41,600 bases of DNA from Candidatus Methylomirabilis lanthanidiphila (lineage in GTDB: Bacteria > Methylomirabilota > Methylomirabilia > Methylomirabilales > Methylomirabilaceae): assembly GCA_902196205.1 (NCBI GenBank), contig CABIKM010000052.1, forward strand, positions 1-41,600. Reading direction: 5' to 3'. This document shows positions 7,931 through 15,915 of this stretch, one piece after another (position 1 is the stretch's first letter; each line of letters begins with the position of its first letter). The notes below the pieces were generated by a model, which saw only the letters and a program-made list of their open reading frames with translations, had not been told where the DNA came from and did not search any database. A program made the translations under genes and the position numbers.

Positions 7931-7968
7931 TTGACCAGCTACTAGAGATATACGTATAATATACGTGT
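7931..7968 (+). promoter_or_regulatory. Promoter and repeat operator of the vapBC-type pair
   Basis: TTGACC (7931-7936) and TATAAT (7955-7960) are 18 bp apart. The -10 region overlaps a perfect palindrome TATACGTATA (7949-7958), and ATATACGT occurs twice in direct orientation (7948-7955 and 7959-7966), 11 bp or one helical turn apart. This is the layout expected for cooperative binding of a small dimeric antitoxin. Confidence 0.6.
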
Positions 7969-7993
7969 CATGAGTAGATAGGGGGATTCGATC

Positions 7994-8260
7994 ATGCCTA
8001 AGACAGCATTGAAAAAAGAGAAATGGACCCTATCCTTCGATCCTCGTCTCAAGCGCCTCTTGATCAAAGAAGCGCGAAAAAAGGGGATCTATCCCGTGCG
8101 CTTGTTGGAGGAGGTCGTCCGTGAGCGGTTTAACCCCTACGGCCATTCCGACGTGCAGGACAGTGTGGCGTATGTACGGGCAATACGCAAAGGGTCGCGC
8201 CGTCAATCGGACGAGTCGTTCCTCAAAGAGATCCGTGAGTGGCAAAGGTCAAACTCCTGA
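7994..8260 (+). CDS. Antitoxin of VapBC-type pair
   Basis: 88 aa, starting at ATG 7994 with GGGGGA about 8 nt upstream. A basic N-terminus is followed by a short strand-helix-helix segment ('KWTLSFDPRLKRLLIKEARKKGIYPVRLLEEVVRERF') that looks like a ribbon-helix-helix DNA-binding unit; the C-terminal half ('YVRAIRKGSRRQSDESFLKEIREWQ') would be the toxin-binding tail. Its end overlaps the PIN-domain gene by 22 bp, the usual coupling in vapBC operons. It should neutralise the PIN toxin and repress the operon through the repeats at 7948-7968. Assignment rests on gene order, size and character; I cannot name the exact antitoxin family. Confidence 0.7.
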   Translation: MPKTALKKEKWTLSFDPRLKRLLIKEARKKGIYPVRLLEEVVRERFNPYGHSDVQDSVAYVRAIRKGSRRQSDESFLKEIREWQRSNS

Positions 8261-8619
8261 TCGACACGGACATCTTCATTGACTACCTCAACACCGGTCT
8301 CCTCAGCGCGCTGTTCGAGGGCAAGCGGTTCGAGATCTATTATTCCGTGGTGACGAAGAAGGAGCTGTTGTCCAAGGTAGGGCTTAAAGAAGCCGAGCGC
8401 TCGGCTATCCTCCTGACGCTCAAGCGGTACCGAATCATCCCGTTGGATAAGCGGATCGCCGGGATGTTTGCCGATCTTCAGCGCACGCACCCCGCGATAG
8501 AGAAAGAGGACGCCCTGATTGCCGTGACGGCGCTAGTGCGGAGGTTGCCCCTCGTGACGCGCAACTGGAAGCACTATCGGGCTATCGAAGGACTCACGCT
8601 TTTTGCAGGGGGTGACTGA
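8239..8619 (+). CDS. PIN-domain toxin (VapC-like)
   Basis: 126 aa from GTG 8239, overlapping the antitoxin gene. PIN-domain acidic residues are visible: Asp9 and Asp11 in 'LLIDTDIFIDYL', Glu42 in 'TKKELLSK', Asp91 in 'EKEDALIAVTAL'; the fourth position is in 'LVTRNWKHY'. These proteins are Mg-dependent ribonucleases, often cutting tRNA or rRNA. Length and spacing are normal for VapC, so the toxin looks intact. It lies between recQ and tRNA-Ala at the edge of the accessory region. Confidence 0.85.
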   Translation: MAKVKLLIDTDIFIDYLNTGLLSALFEGKRFEIYYSVVTKKELLSKVGLKEAERSAILLTLKRYRIIPLDKRIAGMFADLQRTHPAIEKEDALIAVTALVRRLPLVTRNWKHYRAIEGLTLFAGGD

Positions 8620-8669
8620 ATCGACCTAGAATCACGCGCCGCTGTGGCAGGTGAAGAGTGGGGAGCCAT

Positions 8670-8745
8670 TGGTGGAGGGTAGGGGATTCGAACCCCCGGC
8701 CTCGGCGTTGCGAACGCCGCGCTCTCCCAACTGAGCTAACCCCCC
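8670..8745 (-). tRNA. tRNA-Ala (anticodon CGC)
   Basis: The complement folds into a full cloverleaf of 76 nt: acceptor GGGGGGT pairs with ACCCTCC (one G-U), D-stem GCTC/GAGC, anticodon stem CGGCG/CGCCG with loop TTCGCAA (anticodon CGC, reading GCG, alanine), T-arm GGGGG/CCCCT around TTCGAAT, and an encoded CCA end. The 3' end faces the accessory region at lower coordinates, the side at which integrating elements insert. Confidence 0.95.
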
Positions 8746-8753
8746 ATAAGAGC

Positions 8754-8784
8754 AGCGTTCAGCGTTCAGCGATCAGCTTTTAGC
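8754..8784. repeat. 7-bp degenerate tandem array (AGCnnTC family), copy 1
   Basis: AGCGTTC, AGCGTTC, AGCGATC, AGCTTTT, AGC run in strict 7-bp register beside the tRNA-Ala gene. Similar arrays occur at four other intergenic places in the window. Confidence 0.7.
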
Positions 8785-8893
8785 ATTGGGGCTTCCCTGA
8801 TGAACTACTGATCGCCAGGACTGAAGGCGTCCATAACTTAGCGGAAAGCGACTGATTTGTCCAGTGACCTTTTTGAGCTGGGCGCAAAGCGGA

Positions 8894-9484
8894 TCAGTCG
8901 CCTTGCCGGCGGACAACCCGCATGAGATCCTCGGTCGTGTAGATCGCCTCGATCTCGTGTCCCTTTCGCTGTAGCTCCTCGCGGCCGCCTTCTTGTCGGT
9001 CTACAAGCGCGAGCACTGTGACGATCTGAAAGCCGGCATGGAGCGCGCCATCGATCGCCTTGAGGGTCGAAGCGCCTGTCGTGACGACATCCTCAATGAT
9101 TACCACTCTGGCGCCCGGCTGCTCGAATCCCTCCACCCATTTCTGGGCCCCGTGCCCCTTCGGTTCTTTTCGGACGCTGAAGGCCTGGATCGGTGTACCG
9201 TGCAGTGCGCTGTGATAGGCCACAGCGTAGGCAATCGGGTCGGCGCCGAGGGTGAGTCCTCCGACGGCGGCGATCTGCTCGCCGTCCTTTTGTTCTCTTG
9301 TCTTGATCCGCTCAAAGAATAGCCGGCCAAGGAGCGGCATTGCCTCGGCCATAAACGTCGTCGCCTTACAGTTGATGTAGTAACGGCTCTTACGGCCGGA
9401 GGCAAGGGTGAAGACCGGCTCGGCGCTGTGCTGGAAGGAGTGTTGAACCAGCAATTTCAGGAGTTGGTCTCTTGGTGTATCCAC
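8894..9484 (-). CDS. pyrE: Orotate phosphoribosyltransferase
   Basis: 196 aa. The enzyme joins orotate and PRPP to give OMP in pyrimidine synthesis. The PRPP-binding motif appears as 'RVVIIEDVVTTGAST', with the upstream 'FTLASGRKSRYYINCK' segment typical of the orotate-binding N-terminal part of PyrE and 'GGLTLGADPIA' in the middle. Length is normal. It lies 33 bp downstream of msrA on the same strand and may share a transcript. The start is the ATG at 9484. Confidence 0.92.
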   Translation of the reverse strand: MDTPRDQLLKLLVQHSFQHSAEPVFTLASGRKSRYYINCKATTFMAEAMPLLGRLFFERIKTREQKDGEQIAAVGGLTLGADPIAYAVAYHSALHGTPIQAFSVRKEPKGHGAQKWVEGFEQPGARVVIIEDVVTTGASTLKAIDGALHAGFQIVTVLALVDRQEGGREELQRKGHEIEAIYTTEDLMRVVRRQGD

Positions 9485-9517
9485 GCGGGTGAGAATACAC
9501 GAGGGAGACGGGGTTGT

Positions 9518-9988
9518 CTAGATCGTACAGCGAGATCGCGCCTGCTTTTCCAGGTACTGCTGGTGGTATTCCTCCGCCCGGTAGAAGGTCGCGGCTGGTA
9601 CGATTTCGGTAACGATCGGCTGCTGGTGCTGTCTGCTCAGTTCGAGCTTTCGCTTGGAGGCCAGCGCCGCAGCGCGCTGCTCGGCATCGTGGAAGAAGAT
9701 CGCTGAGCGGTACTGTGCGCCAAGGTCCGGCCCCTGGCGATTCAGGCTGGTAGGATCATGGATCGCCCAGAAGATATTTAAGAGGTTGTCGTAGGAGACC
9801 TTCGACGGGTCATACTCTATCTGGACGACCTCTGCATGGCCGGTGGTGCCGGTGCAGACATCGTGGTACGTCGGTTTCTCAAAGGCGCCGCCCATATACC
9901 CGACCGCCGTTGAGACAACACCCGGCACCCGGCGAAACGCGGCTTCGACGCCCCAGAAACACCCCGCTCCAAACGTCGCCTTTTCCAT
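9518..9988 (-). CDS. msrA: Peptide-methionine (S)-S-oxide reductase
   Basis: 156 aa from ATG 9988, where the family begins ('[19 protein letters not shown]'). The longer reading to 10117 is an artefact, since the extra N-terminus is a translation of the REP-like repeat at 10047-10111. Cys10 in GCFWG is the catalytic residue; 'GYMGG', '[21 protein letters not shown]' and '[18 protein letters not shown]' are standard MsrA blocks. The enzyme repairs oxidised methionine. The C-terminus is short, ending soon after 'YHQQYLEK' with a lone Cys near the end, so resolving cysteines may be fewer than in longer forms. It is followed by pyrE. Confidence 0.93.
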   Translation of the reverse strand: MEKATFGAGCFWGVEAAFRRVPGVVSTAVGYMGGAFEKPTYHDVCTGTTGHAEVVQIEYDPSKVSYDNLLNIFWAIHDPTSLNRQGPDLGAQYRSAIFFHDAEQRAAALASKRKLELSRQHQQPIVTEIVPAATFYRAEEYHQQYLEKQARSRCTI

Positions 9989-10046
9989 CGGTACTCTACT
10001 TGATGGTGTAAAGTCCCCAATGTTACTTGACATCATTTCCGAAGCC

Positions 10047-10111
10047 GTCATTCCCGCGCAAGCGGGAATCCAGCACAGAACGACTGGATTCCGGGTCAAG
10101 CCCGGAATGAC
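10047..10111. repeat. REP-like double-hairpin repeat, copy 1
   Basis: Outer arms GTCATTCC/GGAATGAC enclose two hairpins, TTCCCGC/GCGGGAA and TTCCGGG/CCCGGAA, joined by a short linker. The same design occurs at 21898-21958 and as a half copy at 15773-15799. It belongs to a widespread type of bacterial intergenic repeat. Confidence 0.8.
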
Positions 10112-10143
10112 AATCACTGTAATAGGATTTCTGGAATACTACA

Positions 10144-10425
10144 CTACTCGACGACCTGGACGCCCTTCCAGAAGGCGATGCGGCCGGCAATCTGCTTTGC
10201 GGCATCCTTGGGCACAGGGTAGTACCAGGCCGCGTCCGGATTGACCGCATCGCCGACCACGAGATCGTAGTAGGCGGCTTCGCCCTTCCAGTGACAGGTC
10301 GTATGGGTGGCGCTTTCGCGGAGATATTCGGATCGGACCGAGGAGAGGGGGAAGTAGTGATTGCCCTCGACGACGACCGTGTCATCGCTCTCGGCGATCG
10401 TCACTCTATTCCAGATAGCCTTCAT
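10144..10425 (-). CDS. DUF427 domain protein
   Basis: 93 aa, the usual length of single-domain DUF427 proteins. The characteristic '[26 protein letters not shown]' start, '[17 protein letters not shown]' and '[22 protein letters not shown]' are all present. Function is not established. The ATG overlaps the stop of the slipin gene (ATGA, 10422-10425), making it the last gene of the mazG-nfeD-slipin-DUF427 run. Confidence 0.9.
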   Translation of the reverse strand: MKAIWNRVTIAESDDTVVVEGNHYFPLSSVRSEYLRESATHTTCHWKGEAAYYDLVVGDAVNPDAAWYYPVPKDAAKQIAGRIAFWKGVQVVE

Positions 10426-11240
10426 GCTTCGGCGCTCTTCTTCTGGTCGGACATAAACGTCTTCAAGATGTCAATCGGGATCGGGAAGACGATGGTAGAG
10501 TTCTGCTCTGTTCCGATCTCGGTCAGCGTCTGCAGATATCGAAGTTGGATAGCGACGGGGTCCGAAGCCAGGACCCTGCCGGCCTGCGCCAGCTTTTCCG
10601 AGGCGATCAGCTCACCCTCGGCGTGGATGATCTTCGCCCGCTTTTCCCGCTCGGCCTCCGCCTGCTTGGCCATGGCCCGCTGCATCTCGTGAGGCAGGTC
10701 CACCAGTTTCACCTCGACCGCCGTGACTTTAATCCCCCAGGGATCGGTGTGCTGGTCGATGATCTGCTGGAGCCGCTGATTGATCCGTTCGCGCTCTGCC
10801 AGCAACTCGTCCAGTTCCGACTGCCCCAGAACGCTCCGCAGGGTCGTCTGCGCGATCTGCGAGGTGGCGAAGAGGTAATTCTCGACCTGGACGATCGCGC
10901 GCTCCGGGTCGATGACCCGGAAGTAGATGACGGCGTTGACCTTCATCGAGACGTTGTCCTTGGTAATCACGTCCTGAGAGGGGACATCCATCGTGACCGT
11001 CCGCAGGCTCACCCTCACCATCCGATCGATGATGGGGACCAGGAGGATCAGGCCCGGTCCGTTGCCGGCTCCGCCCAGATTGACGATTGCCTTGGCGAGA
11101 CGGCCCAGGCGAAAGATTACCGCCCGTTCGTACTCAGGGAGTATGCGGACCGAGCTGGCAAGGAGAAACAGCGCCAGGATGAGGAGCAAGAGTATTGGGA
11201 CCAAGCCGAACACAGTTGAGAGAATGTCCAGAGGATTCAT
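10422..11240 (-). CDS. Slipin/stomatin-like SPFH protein
   Basis: 272 aa. A single N-terminal membrane segment (about residues 10-30, '[19 protein letters not shown]') is followed by an SPFH/band 7 domain ('[17 protein letters not shown]...[26 protein letters not shown]...[15 protein letters not shown]') and a helical C-terminus ('[24 protein letters not shown]'). Such proteins oligomerise at the membrane and are typically paired with an NfeD protease, as here: the gene overlaps nfeD by 4 bp upstream and DUF427 by 4 bp downstream. A role in membrane quality control or microdomain organisation is likely. Confidence 0.93.
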   Translation of the reverse strand: MNPLDILSTVFGLVPILLLLILALFLLASSVRILPEYERAVIFRLGRLAKAIVNLGGAGNGPGLILLVPIIDRMVRVSLRTVTMDVPSQDVITKDNVSMKVNAVIYFRVIDPERAIVQVENYLFATSQIAQTTLRSVLGQSELDELLAERERINQRLQQIIDQHTDPWGIKVTAVEVKLVDLPHEMQRAMAKQAEAEREKRAKIIHAEGELIASEKLAQAGRVLASDPVAIQLRYLQTLTEIGTEQNSTIVFPIPIDILKTFMSDQKKSAEA

Positions 11241-12607
11241 GCCTGCCCTCCCGGTTGCCGTCGCGTTGACATTGTATCGGCTTCAACGTCCACTGTCCCT
11301 TGATCTTTACTGACGAATAACATGAGCCCCTTCAGCGCCCGGACCCTGACCTTATCGCCAGGCTCAGCCCCCTCCTCGCATTGGGCCGACCAGAGCTCCC
11401 CCTCGACAAAAACCATGCCCTCCGGACGCAAAGACGTCCGGGCCGTGCCGATCTGCCCGATGAGTCCTTCTGCGCCGGTGGTGGTCTGTTGGCGCTGCGC
11501 CCGCAGCGCCATAGTAACGAGAAAGATGAAGAAGGCCGCCGTTGCTCCAGTCGTAAGCACAATGGTGGGCAGCGAGATCCGCATGAACGGCGCAGGACTT
11601 TTGATCAGCATCATAGAGCCGAGGACCATGGCGATAATCCCGCCCACAGCAAGTATTCCGTACGACGTGACCTTGACCTCGGCGATGAACAGAATGATCG
11701 CCAGCAGGATCAGCAGCAGCCCGGCATAGTTGATGGGCAGGGTCTGAAAGGCGTAAAAGGCCAGGATCAGACAGATACCCCCGAGGACGCCGGGGAGAAT
11801 CGCGCCGGGGGTCGAGAACTCGAAGTAGAGCCCGGCCAGGCCCAACATGAGCAGCATATACGCGATGGTCGGATCGGAAATGACCTTCAGAATCTTATCG
11901 CGAAGACTCATATCGAGCCGACTGACCTCGACCCCCTTGGTGTGCAGGACGACCGTGCCCAGGGTTGTCGTAACCTCCCGCCCATCCAGTGCTACAAGCA
12001 GGTTGTCCAGCTTATCGGCCACGAGGTCGATAATCTTGAGGTTGAGCGCCTCCTTCTCGGTCGCGGAGACGCTCTTGCGCACCGCGTCCTCGGCCCACTG
12101 AACATTCCGGCCGCGCTGTTCGGCGATGGTCCGGATATAGGCGGCCGCATCGTTGGTGACCTTCTTGTTCATCTCTTTATCCATGGGACCGCCCATGTTG
12201 ACCGGGTGGGCGGCGCCGATATTGGTGCCCGGCGCCATGGCAGCGATGTGGGCCGCCAGTGTAATGAAGGCGCCGGCGGACGCAGCGCGGGCGCCCTTGG
12301 GCGAGACATAGACGATGATCGGGCGTTCGGCGGCGAGCATCTCCTTAATAATGGAGCGCATCGACAGATCGAGACCGCCCGGGGTGTCCAGTTCAATGAT
12401 CAGCGCCTGAGCGACCTCGCGGTCGGCCTGTTTGATCGCGCGGATGATGTAGTCCGCTGTGCTGGGCGCGATGACGCCTTCGACCTGAATCGCCAGTATA
12501 GGTCGGGCAGCGGGCTCTGACTTCGAATATGTGGCGGCGGGCCACGCCAGCGCGATCCCTATCAGCGTCCACCAGACAATGAGCCGTTTGGTCATGTGTG
12601 CACTCAA
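11237..12607 (-). CDS. NfeD-like membrane serine protease (ClpP-class)
   Basis: 456 aa, the long NfeD form. An N-terminal signal/anchor ('[20 protein letters not shown]') precedes a ClpP/SppA-like protease domain with '[15 protein letters not shown]' and the catalytic serine in '[11 protein letters not shown]' (Ser110), then several membrane segments (about residues 255-375) and a C-terminal OB-fold NfeD domain ('[26 protein letters not shown]'). The family cleaves hydrophobic C-terminal segments of partner slipins, and the slipin gene overlaps its end. ATG 12607 was taken, with ATG 12595 an alternative. mazG lies 21 bp upstream. Confidence 0.93.
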   Translation of the reverse strand: MSAHMTKRLIVWWTLIGIALAWPAATYSKSEPAARPILAIQVEGVIAPSTADYIIRAIKQADREVAQALIIELDTPGGLDLSMRSIIKEMLAAERPIIVYVSPKGARAASAGAFITLAAHIAAMAPGTNIGAAHPVNMGGPMDKEMNKKVTNDAAAYIRTIAEQRGRNVQWAEDAVRKSVSATEKEALNLKIIDLVADKLDNLLVALDGREVTTTLGTVVLHTKGVEVSRLDMSLRDKILKVISDPTIAYMLLMLGLAGLYFEFSTPGAILPGVLGGICLILAFYAFQTLPINYAGLLLILLAIILFIAEVKVTSYGILAVGGIIAMVLGSMMLIKSPAPFMRISLPTIVLTTGATAAFFIFLVTMALRAQRQQTTTGAEGLIGQIGTARTSLRPEGMVFVEGELWSAQCEEGAEPGDKVRVRALKGLMLFVSKDQGTVDVEADTMSTRRQPGGQA

Positions 12608-12628
12608 CTTATAGAGAGATCAATCATG

Positions 12629-13438
12629 TCATACGCCGGAGGCGCGAGTCTGACTCTTGGCCTGCTGCCATAGCCGCTCCAGCTCCTCAAGGTCGAGCTC
12701 CCCGAGGCGGCCGCCGTCTCGTCGCAGCGCCTCCTCCATACACTGGAACCTGGCCGTGAATCGCGCAACGCTTTTGCGAAGCGCCTCCTCTGCGTTCAAG
12801 TTCAGGAACCTGGCAAGATTGACCAGGCTGAACAGGACATCTCCCAATTCCTGCTCAATCGCCTCCGGCGCAGCGGATCCCATGGCCTCTTTAAGTTCGC
12901 CAAACTCCTCCTCGACCTTCGCCGTCACGCCCGAGATCTCAGGCCAGTCAAAACCGACCCGCGAGGCCTTGTCCTGCAACCGTTGGGCGCGGAGGAGGCC
13001 GGGTAGCTCCCTGGGGACGCCGTCCAGCGCCGAGACGGGCGCTACGGCCGCAGCATCACGCTCCTTGCGCTTCAGTTCCTCCCATTGCTCCAGGACCTCG
13101 CCGGCCGTAGAGGCCGTGCTGTCGCCAAACACATGGGGGTGGCGGCGTACCATCTTCTCGGTCGTCGCCGCCACGACCTGCCCTATGGTAAACTCACGCC
13201 GTTCGGCCGCGATCCGGGCATGAAACACGATCTGAAAGAGCAGATCGCCCAGTTCCTCCATCATCTGCTTGGGGTCCCCCTCGTCGATCGCTTCGACCAC
13301 TTCATAGGCTTCCTCGATCAGGAACGGCTTCAGGGTCTGCCGCGTCTGCTCCCTGTCCCAAGGGCATCCGCCCTCCCCCCGCAGCCGTTCCATGAGTCGC
13401 ACCAACGCATCGAACTGCTCTCCGCTTGCCTCCGCCAT
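12629..13438 (-). CDS. mazG: Nucleoside triphosphate pyrophosphohydrolase MazG
   Basis: 269 aa, the usual two-domain MazG. The first domain shows 'GGCPWDREQTRQTLKPFLIEEAYEVVEAID' with the E-E-x-x-E metal site and the 'EELGDLLFQIVFHA' helix; the second repeats the pattern ('KVEEEFGELKEA...EQELGDVLFSLVNLARF'). It hydrolyses NTPs to NMP and pyrophosphate, clearing aberrant nucleotides. It is the first gene of the minus-strand run leading to nfeD and slipin; a 7-bp repeat array lies just upstream. Confidence 0.95.
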   Translation of the reverse strand: MAEASGEQFDALVRLMERLRGEGGCPWDREQTRQTLKPFLIEEAYEVVEAIDEGDPKQMMEELGDLLFQIVFHARIAAERREFTIGQVVAATTEKMVRRHPHVFGDSTASTAGEVLEQWEELKRKERDAAAVAPVSALDGVPRELPGLLRAQRLQDKASRVGFDWPEISGVTAKVEEEFGELKEAMGSAAPEAIEQELGDVLFSLVNLARFLNLNAEEALRKSVARFTARFQCMEEALRRDGGRLGELDLEELERLWQQAKSQTRASGV

Positions 13439-13455
13439 TGGGCCTCCTTGGAAAA

Positions 13456-13486
13456 AGCGATCAGCTATCAGCGTTCAGCCATCAGC
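13456..13486. repeat. 7-bp degenerate tandem array, copy 2
   Basis: AGCGATC, AGCTATC, AGCGTTC, AGCCATC, AGC in 7-bp register immediately upstream of mazG. A looser continuation with CCTTCAG units follows to about 13580. Confidence 0.65.
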
Positions 13487-13672
13487 ACGTGGGCATTCAG
13501 ACTGAAGACCGAAAGCTGAAGTCTCATGTCAGCTATTCGCCACCTCCTCCTTCAGTCTTCCTACCTTCAGCCTTCAGCCTATCCGCACGATGTATCCCCT
13601 TAATCAGTATAGTCTCCATCTGTACTCCGGGCAAAGCGAATCTCCAGCAGGCCGACGCAGGCACAAATTACT

Positions 13673-13701
13673 TTGACAAGGGAAAGATGAAAGGCTAACG
13701 T
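13673..13701 (+). promoter_or_regulatory. Candidate promoter for the ZIP transporter
   Basis: A perfect TTGACA (13673-13678) and TAACGT (13696-13701) are separated by 17 bp, 32 bp before the ATG at 13733. Confidence 0.55.
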
Positions 13702-13732
13702 ACCCAGTTTACGCAATCTTTACGAGGTCACC

Positions 13733-14470
13733 ATGGAATCGTTCTATATCAGCCTGGCCTTTGGCTGCGCCGCCGCCGCGGCGAATGTGGCCGGCGGGCT
13801 CCTGATTACGATCAAACGGCGATGGGACGAGGTGCTGCTGAAACACTTCGTTGCCCTCGGGACCGGCTTTATGCTGGGGGCCGCCTTCCTCGGGATGGTG
13901 CCGGAGAGCGTTCGTCTGACCGACCACGCCCCCCTGCTGATTCTCGGCGGCTACCTGCTGATCCACTTTGCTGAGCATACGCTGGCGTCTCATTTTCACT
14001 TCGGCGAGGAGACTCACGTCGAGGCGGTTCTGGCGCCGTCGGTCAGCCTCTTCGCCCTGACGGGTCTGTTGGTCCACACCTTCTTCGACGGGGTGTCGAT
14101 CGCATCCGGGTTTCATGTCAGCACCGAACTGGGGGTGTTAATTTTCGTCGCGGTGGCGCTTCATAAGATCCCAGAGGGGTTTACGGTCGGTTCCATCATG
14201 TTGGCGTCCGGCAGGAATCGCACAATGGCTGTCGCATCCTCGGTGGCGCTCGGTGTATCGACGATCTGTGGCGTGTTATTTGCGTCTTACCTTGAAGGGC
14301 TGCTGGGGTATCGGCTGGCCGTGTCGGCAGGGGTGATGATCTATGTGGCCGCCTCAGACCTGATGCCGGAGGTGAACCGCGAGAAGGGGATCCGTATGGC
14401 GCTGATGGTGTTCGTCGGGGTTCTGCTGTTTTACCTGACCGAGCAGTTACTTTCCGGTCTCGGCCACTGA
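13733..14470 (+). CDS. ZIP family divalent metal transporter
   Basis: 245 aa, strongly hydrophobic with about seven or eight membrane segments. The metal-site helices are visible as 'HTFFDGVSIASGF' and 'ALHKIPEGFTVGSIM' (His144 begins HKIPEG), the signature of ZIP transporters, and the histidine-containing loop 'HFAEHTLASHFHFGEETHVE' would sit on one face of the membrane. It would import Zn, Fe or related ions; the substrate cannot be told. The ATG at 13733 has GAGGT just upstream. The gene is transcribed alone from the promoter at 13673-13701, with the transglycosylase gene 107 bp downstream having its own -10 box. Confidence 0.92.
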   Translation: MESFYISLAFGCAAAAANVAGGLLITIKRRWDEVLLKHFVALGTGFMLGAAFLGMVPESVRLTDHAPLLILGGYLLIHFAEHTLASHFHFGEETHVEAVLAPSVSLFALTGLLVHTFFDGVSIASGFHVSTELGVLIFVAVALHKIPEGFTVGSIMLASGRNRTMAVASSVALGVSTICGVLFASYLEGLLGYRLAVSAGVMIYVAASDLMPEVNREKGIRMALMVFVGVLLFYLTEQLLSGLGH

Positions 14471-14510
14471 GATCCGTCTGGCGCACGCGAAGCGGCTACA
14501 CCGATTGTTC

Positions 14511-14541
14511 TTGCGTCCGGTAGGCGGGTTGGGTATATAAT
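14511..14541 (+). promoter_or_regulatory. Candidate promoter for the lytic transglycosylase gene
   Basis: A perfect -10 TATAAT lies at 14536-14541; the best -35 is TTGCGT (14511-14516) with a long 19-bp spacer. Confidence 0.35.
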
Positions 14542-14577
14542 ACCACCCGTAATTACGACTGACCAATGGGAGGCTGT

Positions 14578-15291
14578 GTGAGGAAGAGACGGCATGTTGC
14601 GATAGTCCTGGCTGGCCTCGTCCTGCTGTCGGTAGGACCGGCGTTCGGGGAAATCTATTATCGAACTGACGAGGATGGGCTTGTACACTTTACCAATGCG
14701 CCGACCGCACCGCAGCACAGGCTGCTCCAACCGAGGGTATTGCCCGCCGCTACCAGATTGACCGCCGCAAACATGTCGGAGCTGATCGATGCCCTCGGCG
14801 CCGAGTATGAGCTTGATCCCGCCCTTATCAGGGCCGTGATTCAGGTTGAGTCAAACTTCAACCGCAAGGCGATCTCGCCGAAGGGGGCGCAAGGGCTGAT
14901 GCAGCTTATGCCGGGTACCGTCTGGCGCTTTTCCGTGGGAGATGTTTACGATCCCCACGAAAACATCGGCGCCGGCGCCCGGTACCTCCGCCAGCTCCTG
15001 GACCTGTTTCAGGGAGACCTTTCGCTGGCGCTGGCCGCCTATAATGCCGGAGAAAACGCGGTCCTTCGATATAAGGGCGTACCGCCCTACGCGGAAACCC
15101 GAGGCTATGTGACGAAAGTGCTCAGTCTCTACCGGCGCGAGCAACGGGAACGTCAAGCGGACAAGCCGATCAAGGCGCTCGCCAGGACAGTCGCGGTACA
15201 GCCGCCGCCTCCACCCCCGGCCATCTATAAGGCCGAAGCGTCCGACACGATTCTGTACTCGAATATCCCGCCGATCGTTCAATCCCCCTAG
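14578..15291 (+). CDS. Lytic murein transglycosylase (DUF4124 + SLT domain)
   Basis: 237 aa from GTG 14578, chosen because GGGAGG (14568-14573) lies just before it and the signal peptide ('RKRRHVAIVLAGLVLLSVGPAFG') then starts with its basic end; ATG 14566 is the alternative but lacks a ribosome site. After the signal, 'EIYYRTDEDGLVHFTNAP' is a DUF4124-like segment, followed by the SLT domain: catalytic Glu in 'RAVIQVESNFN', 'ISPKGAQGLMQLMPGT', and 'LALAAYNAGENAVLRYKGVPPYAET'. The enzyme would cut peptidoglycan glycan strands in the periplasm. The C-terminal tail is proline-rich and appears unstructured. Confidence 0.92.
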   Translation: MRKRRHVAIVLAGLVLLSVGPAFGEIYYRTDEDGLVHFTNAPTAPQHRLLQPRVLPAATRLTAANMSELIDALGAEYELDPALIRAVIQVESNFNRKAISPKGAQGLMQLMPGTVWRFSVGDVYDPHENIGAGARYLRQLLDLFQGDLSLALAAYNAGENAVLRYKGVPPYAETRGYVTKVLSLYRREQRERQADKPIKALARTVAVQPPPPPPAIYKAEASDTILYSNIPPIVQSP

Positions 15292-15346
15292 ACGCGTAAC
15301 AGGCGGTCTTCCCCTGGTCCTCTAGCGTTCCGGGCTTACGCCAGGG

Positions 15347-15697
15347 TCACACGCCGAGCAATTTGTTGTAGGTCGCTGCATCAAAACCGACGATGAGCGT
15401 ACGATCCTTCCGGAGGGTCGGGGCTCGCAGGTTCCCGCTCGGTCCCAGCAGGAGCTTCAGGAGCTGTGCCGTATCCGGCGTGTTCTTCCGCAGGTCAACG
15501 TAGATAACTTTCTGCCCTTTCGTCGCGTAGATTTCGTCCACCTCTCGGGCCAGCGCGAGCGCTTCGTTCCCCTTCAGGGTCGTTTTTTTTGCATCTACCT
15601 GCAACGCGATCTCGATACGATGTTTCGCAAGAAACTCTTGCGTCTTGACGCAGGACTTTCATCCGGGGCGGTGGTACCTCCAATCGATTCGTCCCAT
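15347..15697 (-). CDS. ArsC-family selenoprotein (in-frame TGA read as selenocysteine)
   Basis: 116 aa if the TGA at 15661-15659 (codon 13) is read as selenocysteine. The frame runs from ATG 15697, with GGAGGG (complement of 15705-15710) 7 nt upstream, through 'MGRIDWRYHRPG', then U, then 'KSCVKTQEFLAKHRIEIALQ', and on to the ArsC-like remainder ('KVIYVDLRKNTPDTAQLLKLLLG...LRAPTLRKDRTLIVGFD'). U13-x-x-C16 falls where thioredoxin-fold ArsC/Spx-type proteins carry their redox cysteine, and conserved-looking sequence continues on both sides of the TGA. A hairpin 22 nt after the TGA fits the bacterial SECIS pattern. Read without recoding, only an 85-aa piece from TTG/GTG-like starts remains, lacking the active site. 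Role: probably thiol/selenol redox chemistry; substrate unknown. Confidence 0.82.
15626..15642 (-). promoter_or_regulatory. Candidate bacterial SECIS element
   Basis: On the minus strand CGCAAG and CTTGCG form a perfect 6-bp stem with the 5-nt loop AGTTT, beginning the loop 22 nt after the TGA. A G in the first two loop positions and a 16-37 nt distance are the features known for bacterial SECIS hairpins, and both are met. A competing hairpin (TGCGTC/GACGCA) lies just before it. Confidence 0.6.
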
Positions 15698-15772
15698 CGA
15701 TATTCCCTCCGATATGCCGTTCATCGTGAATACGGACCAGTGCTTCATTGCAAAAGTTAGCGCATATAAATC

Positions 15773-15799
15773 GTCATACCGGCGCAAGCCGGTATCCAG
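15773..15799. repeat. Half copy of the REP-like repeat
   Basis: GTCATACCGG, CGCAAG, CCGGTATCCAG form one hairpin like the left half of the repeats at 10047 and 21898; the right half is missing. Confidence 0.6.
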
Positions 15800-15886
15800 A
15801 ACTCCCAAACCCCCATCTTGTCGGATGCGCGAATTGCGTGCAAGAAGAAAGTGTGTGTCGTTTCGCCTCACATAGCCGAAAAAAGC

Positions 15887-15915
15887 TTGACACGATGGCC
15901 TTCTCAAATTAAATT
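15887..15915 (+). promoter_or_regulatory. Candidate promoter for fae and the C1 cluster
   Basis: A perfect TTGACA (15887-15892) and TAAATT (15910-15915) are 17 bp apart. The predicted leader of about 78 nt leads into a strong ribosome site (GGAGAAGGAGGA) just before fae. No sigma-54-type -24/-12 element was seen here. Confidence 0.6.

Noticed and set aside
9989-10117. N-terminal extension of MsrA
   Set aside because: The extra residues are a translation of the REP-like repeat; the family starts at ATG 9988.
11381-12520. 379-aa plus-strand frame opposite nfeD
   Set aside because: Shadow of the NfeD protease gene, Asp/Arg/Gln-rich with no recognisable fold.
15347-15604. Stand-alone 85-aa ArsC-like gene
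   Set aside because: It would lack the active-site segment and its own ribosome site; the upstream in-frame TGA with a SECIS-like hairpin explains the full gene better.
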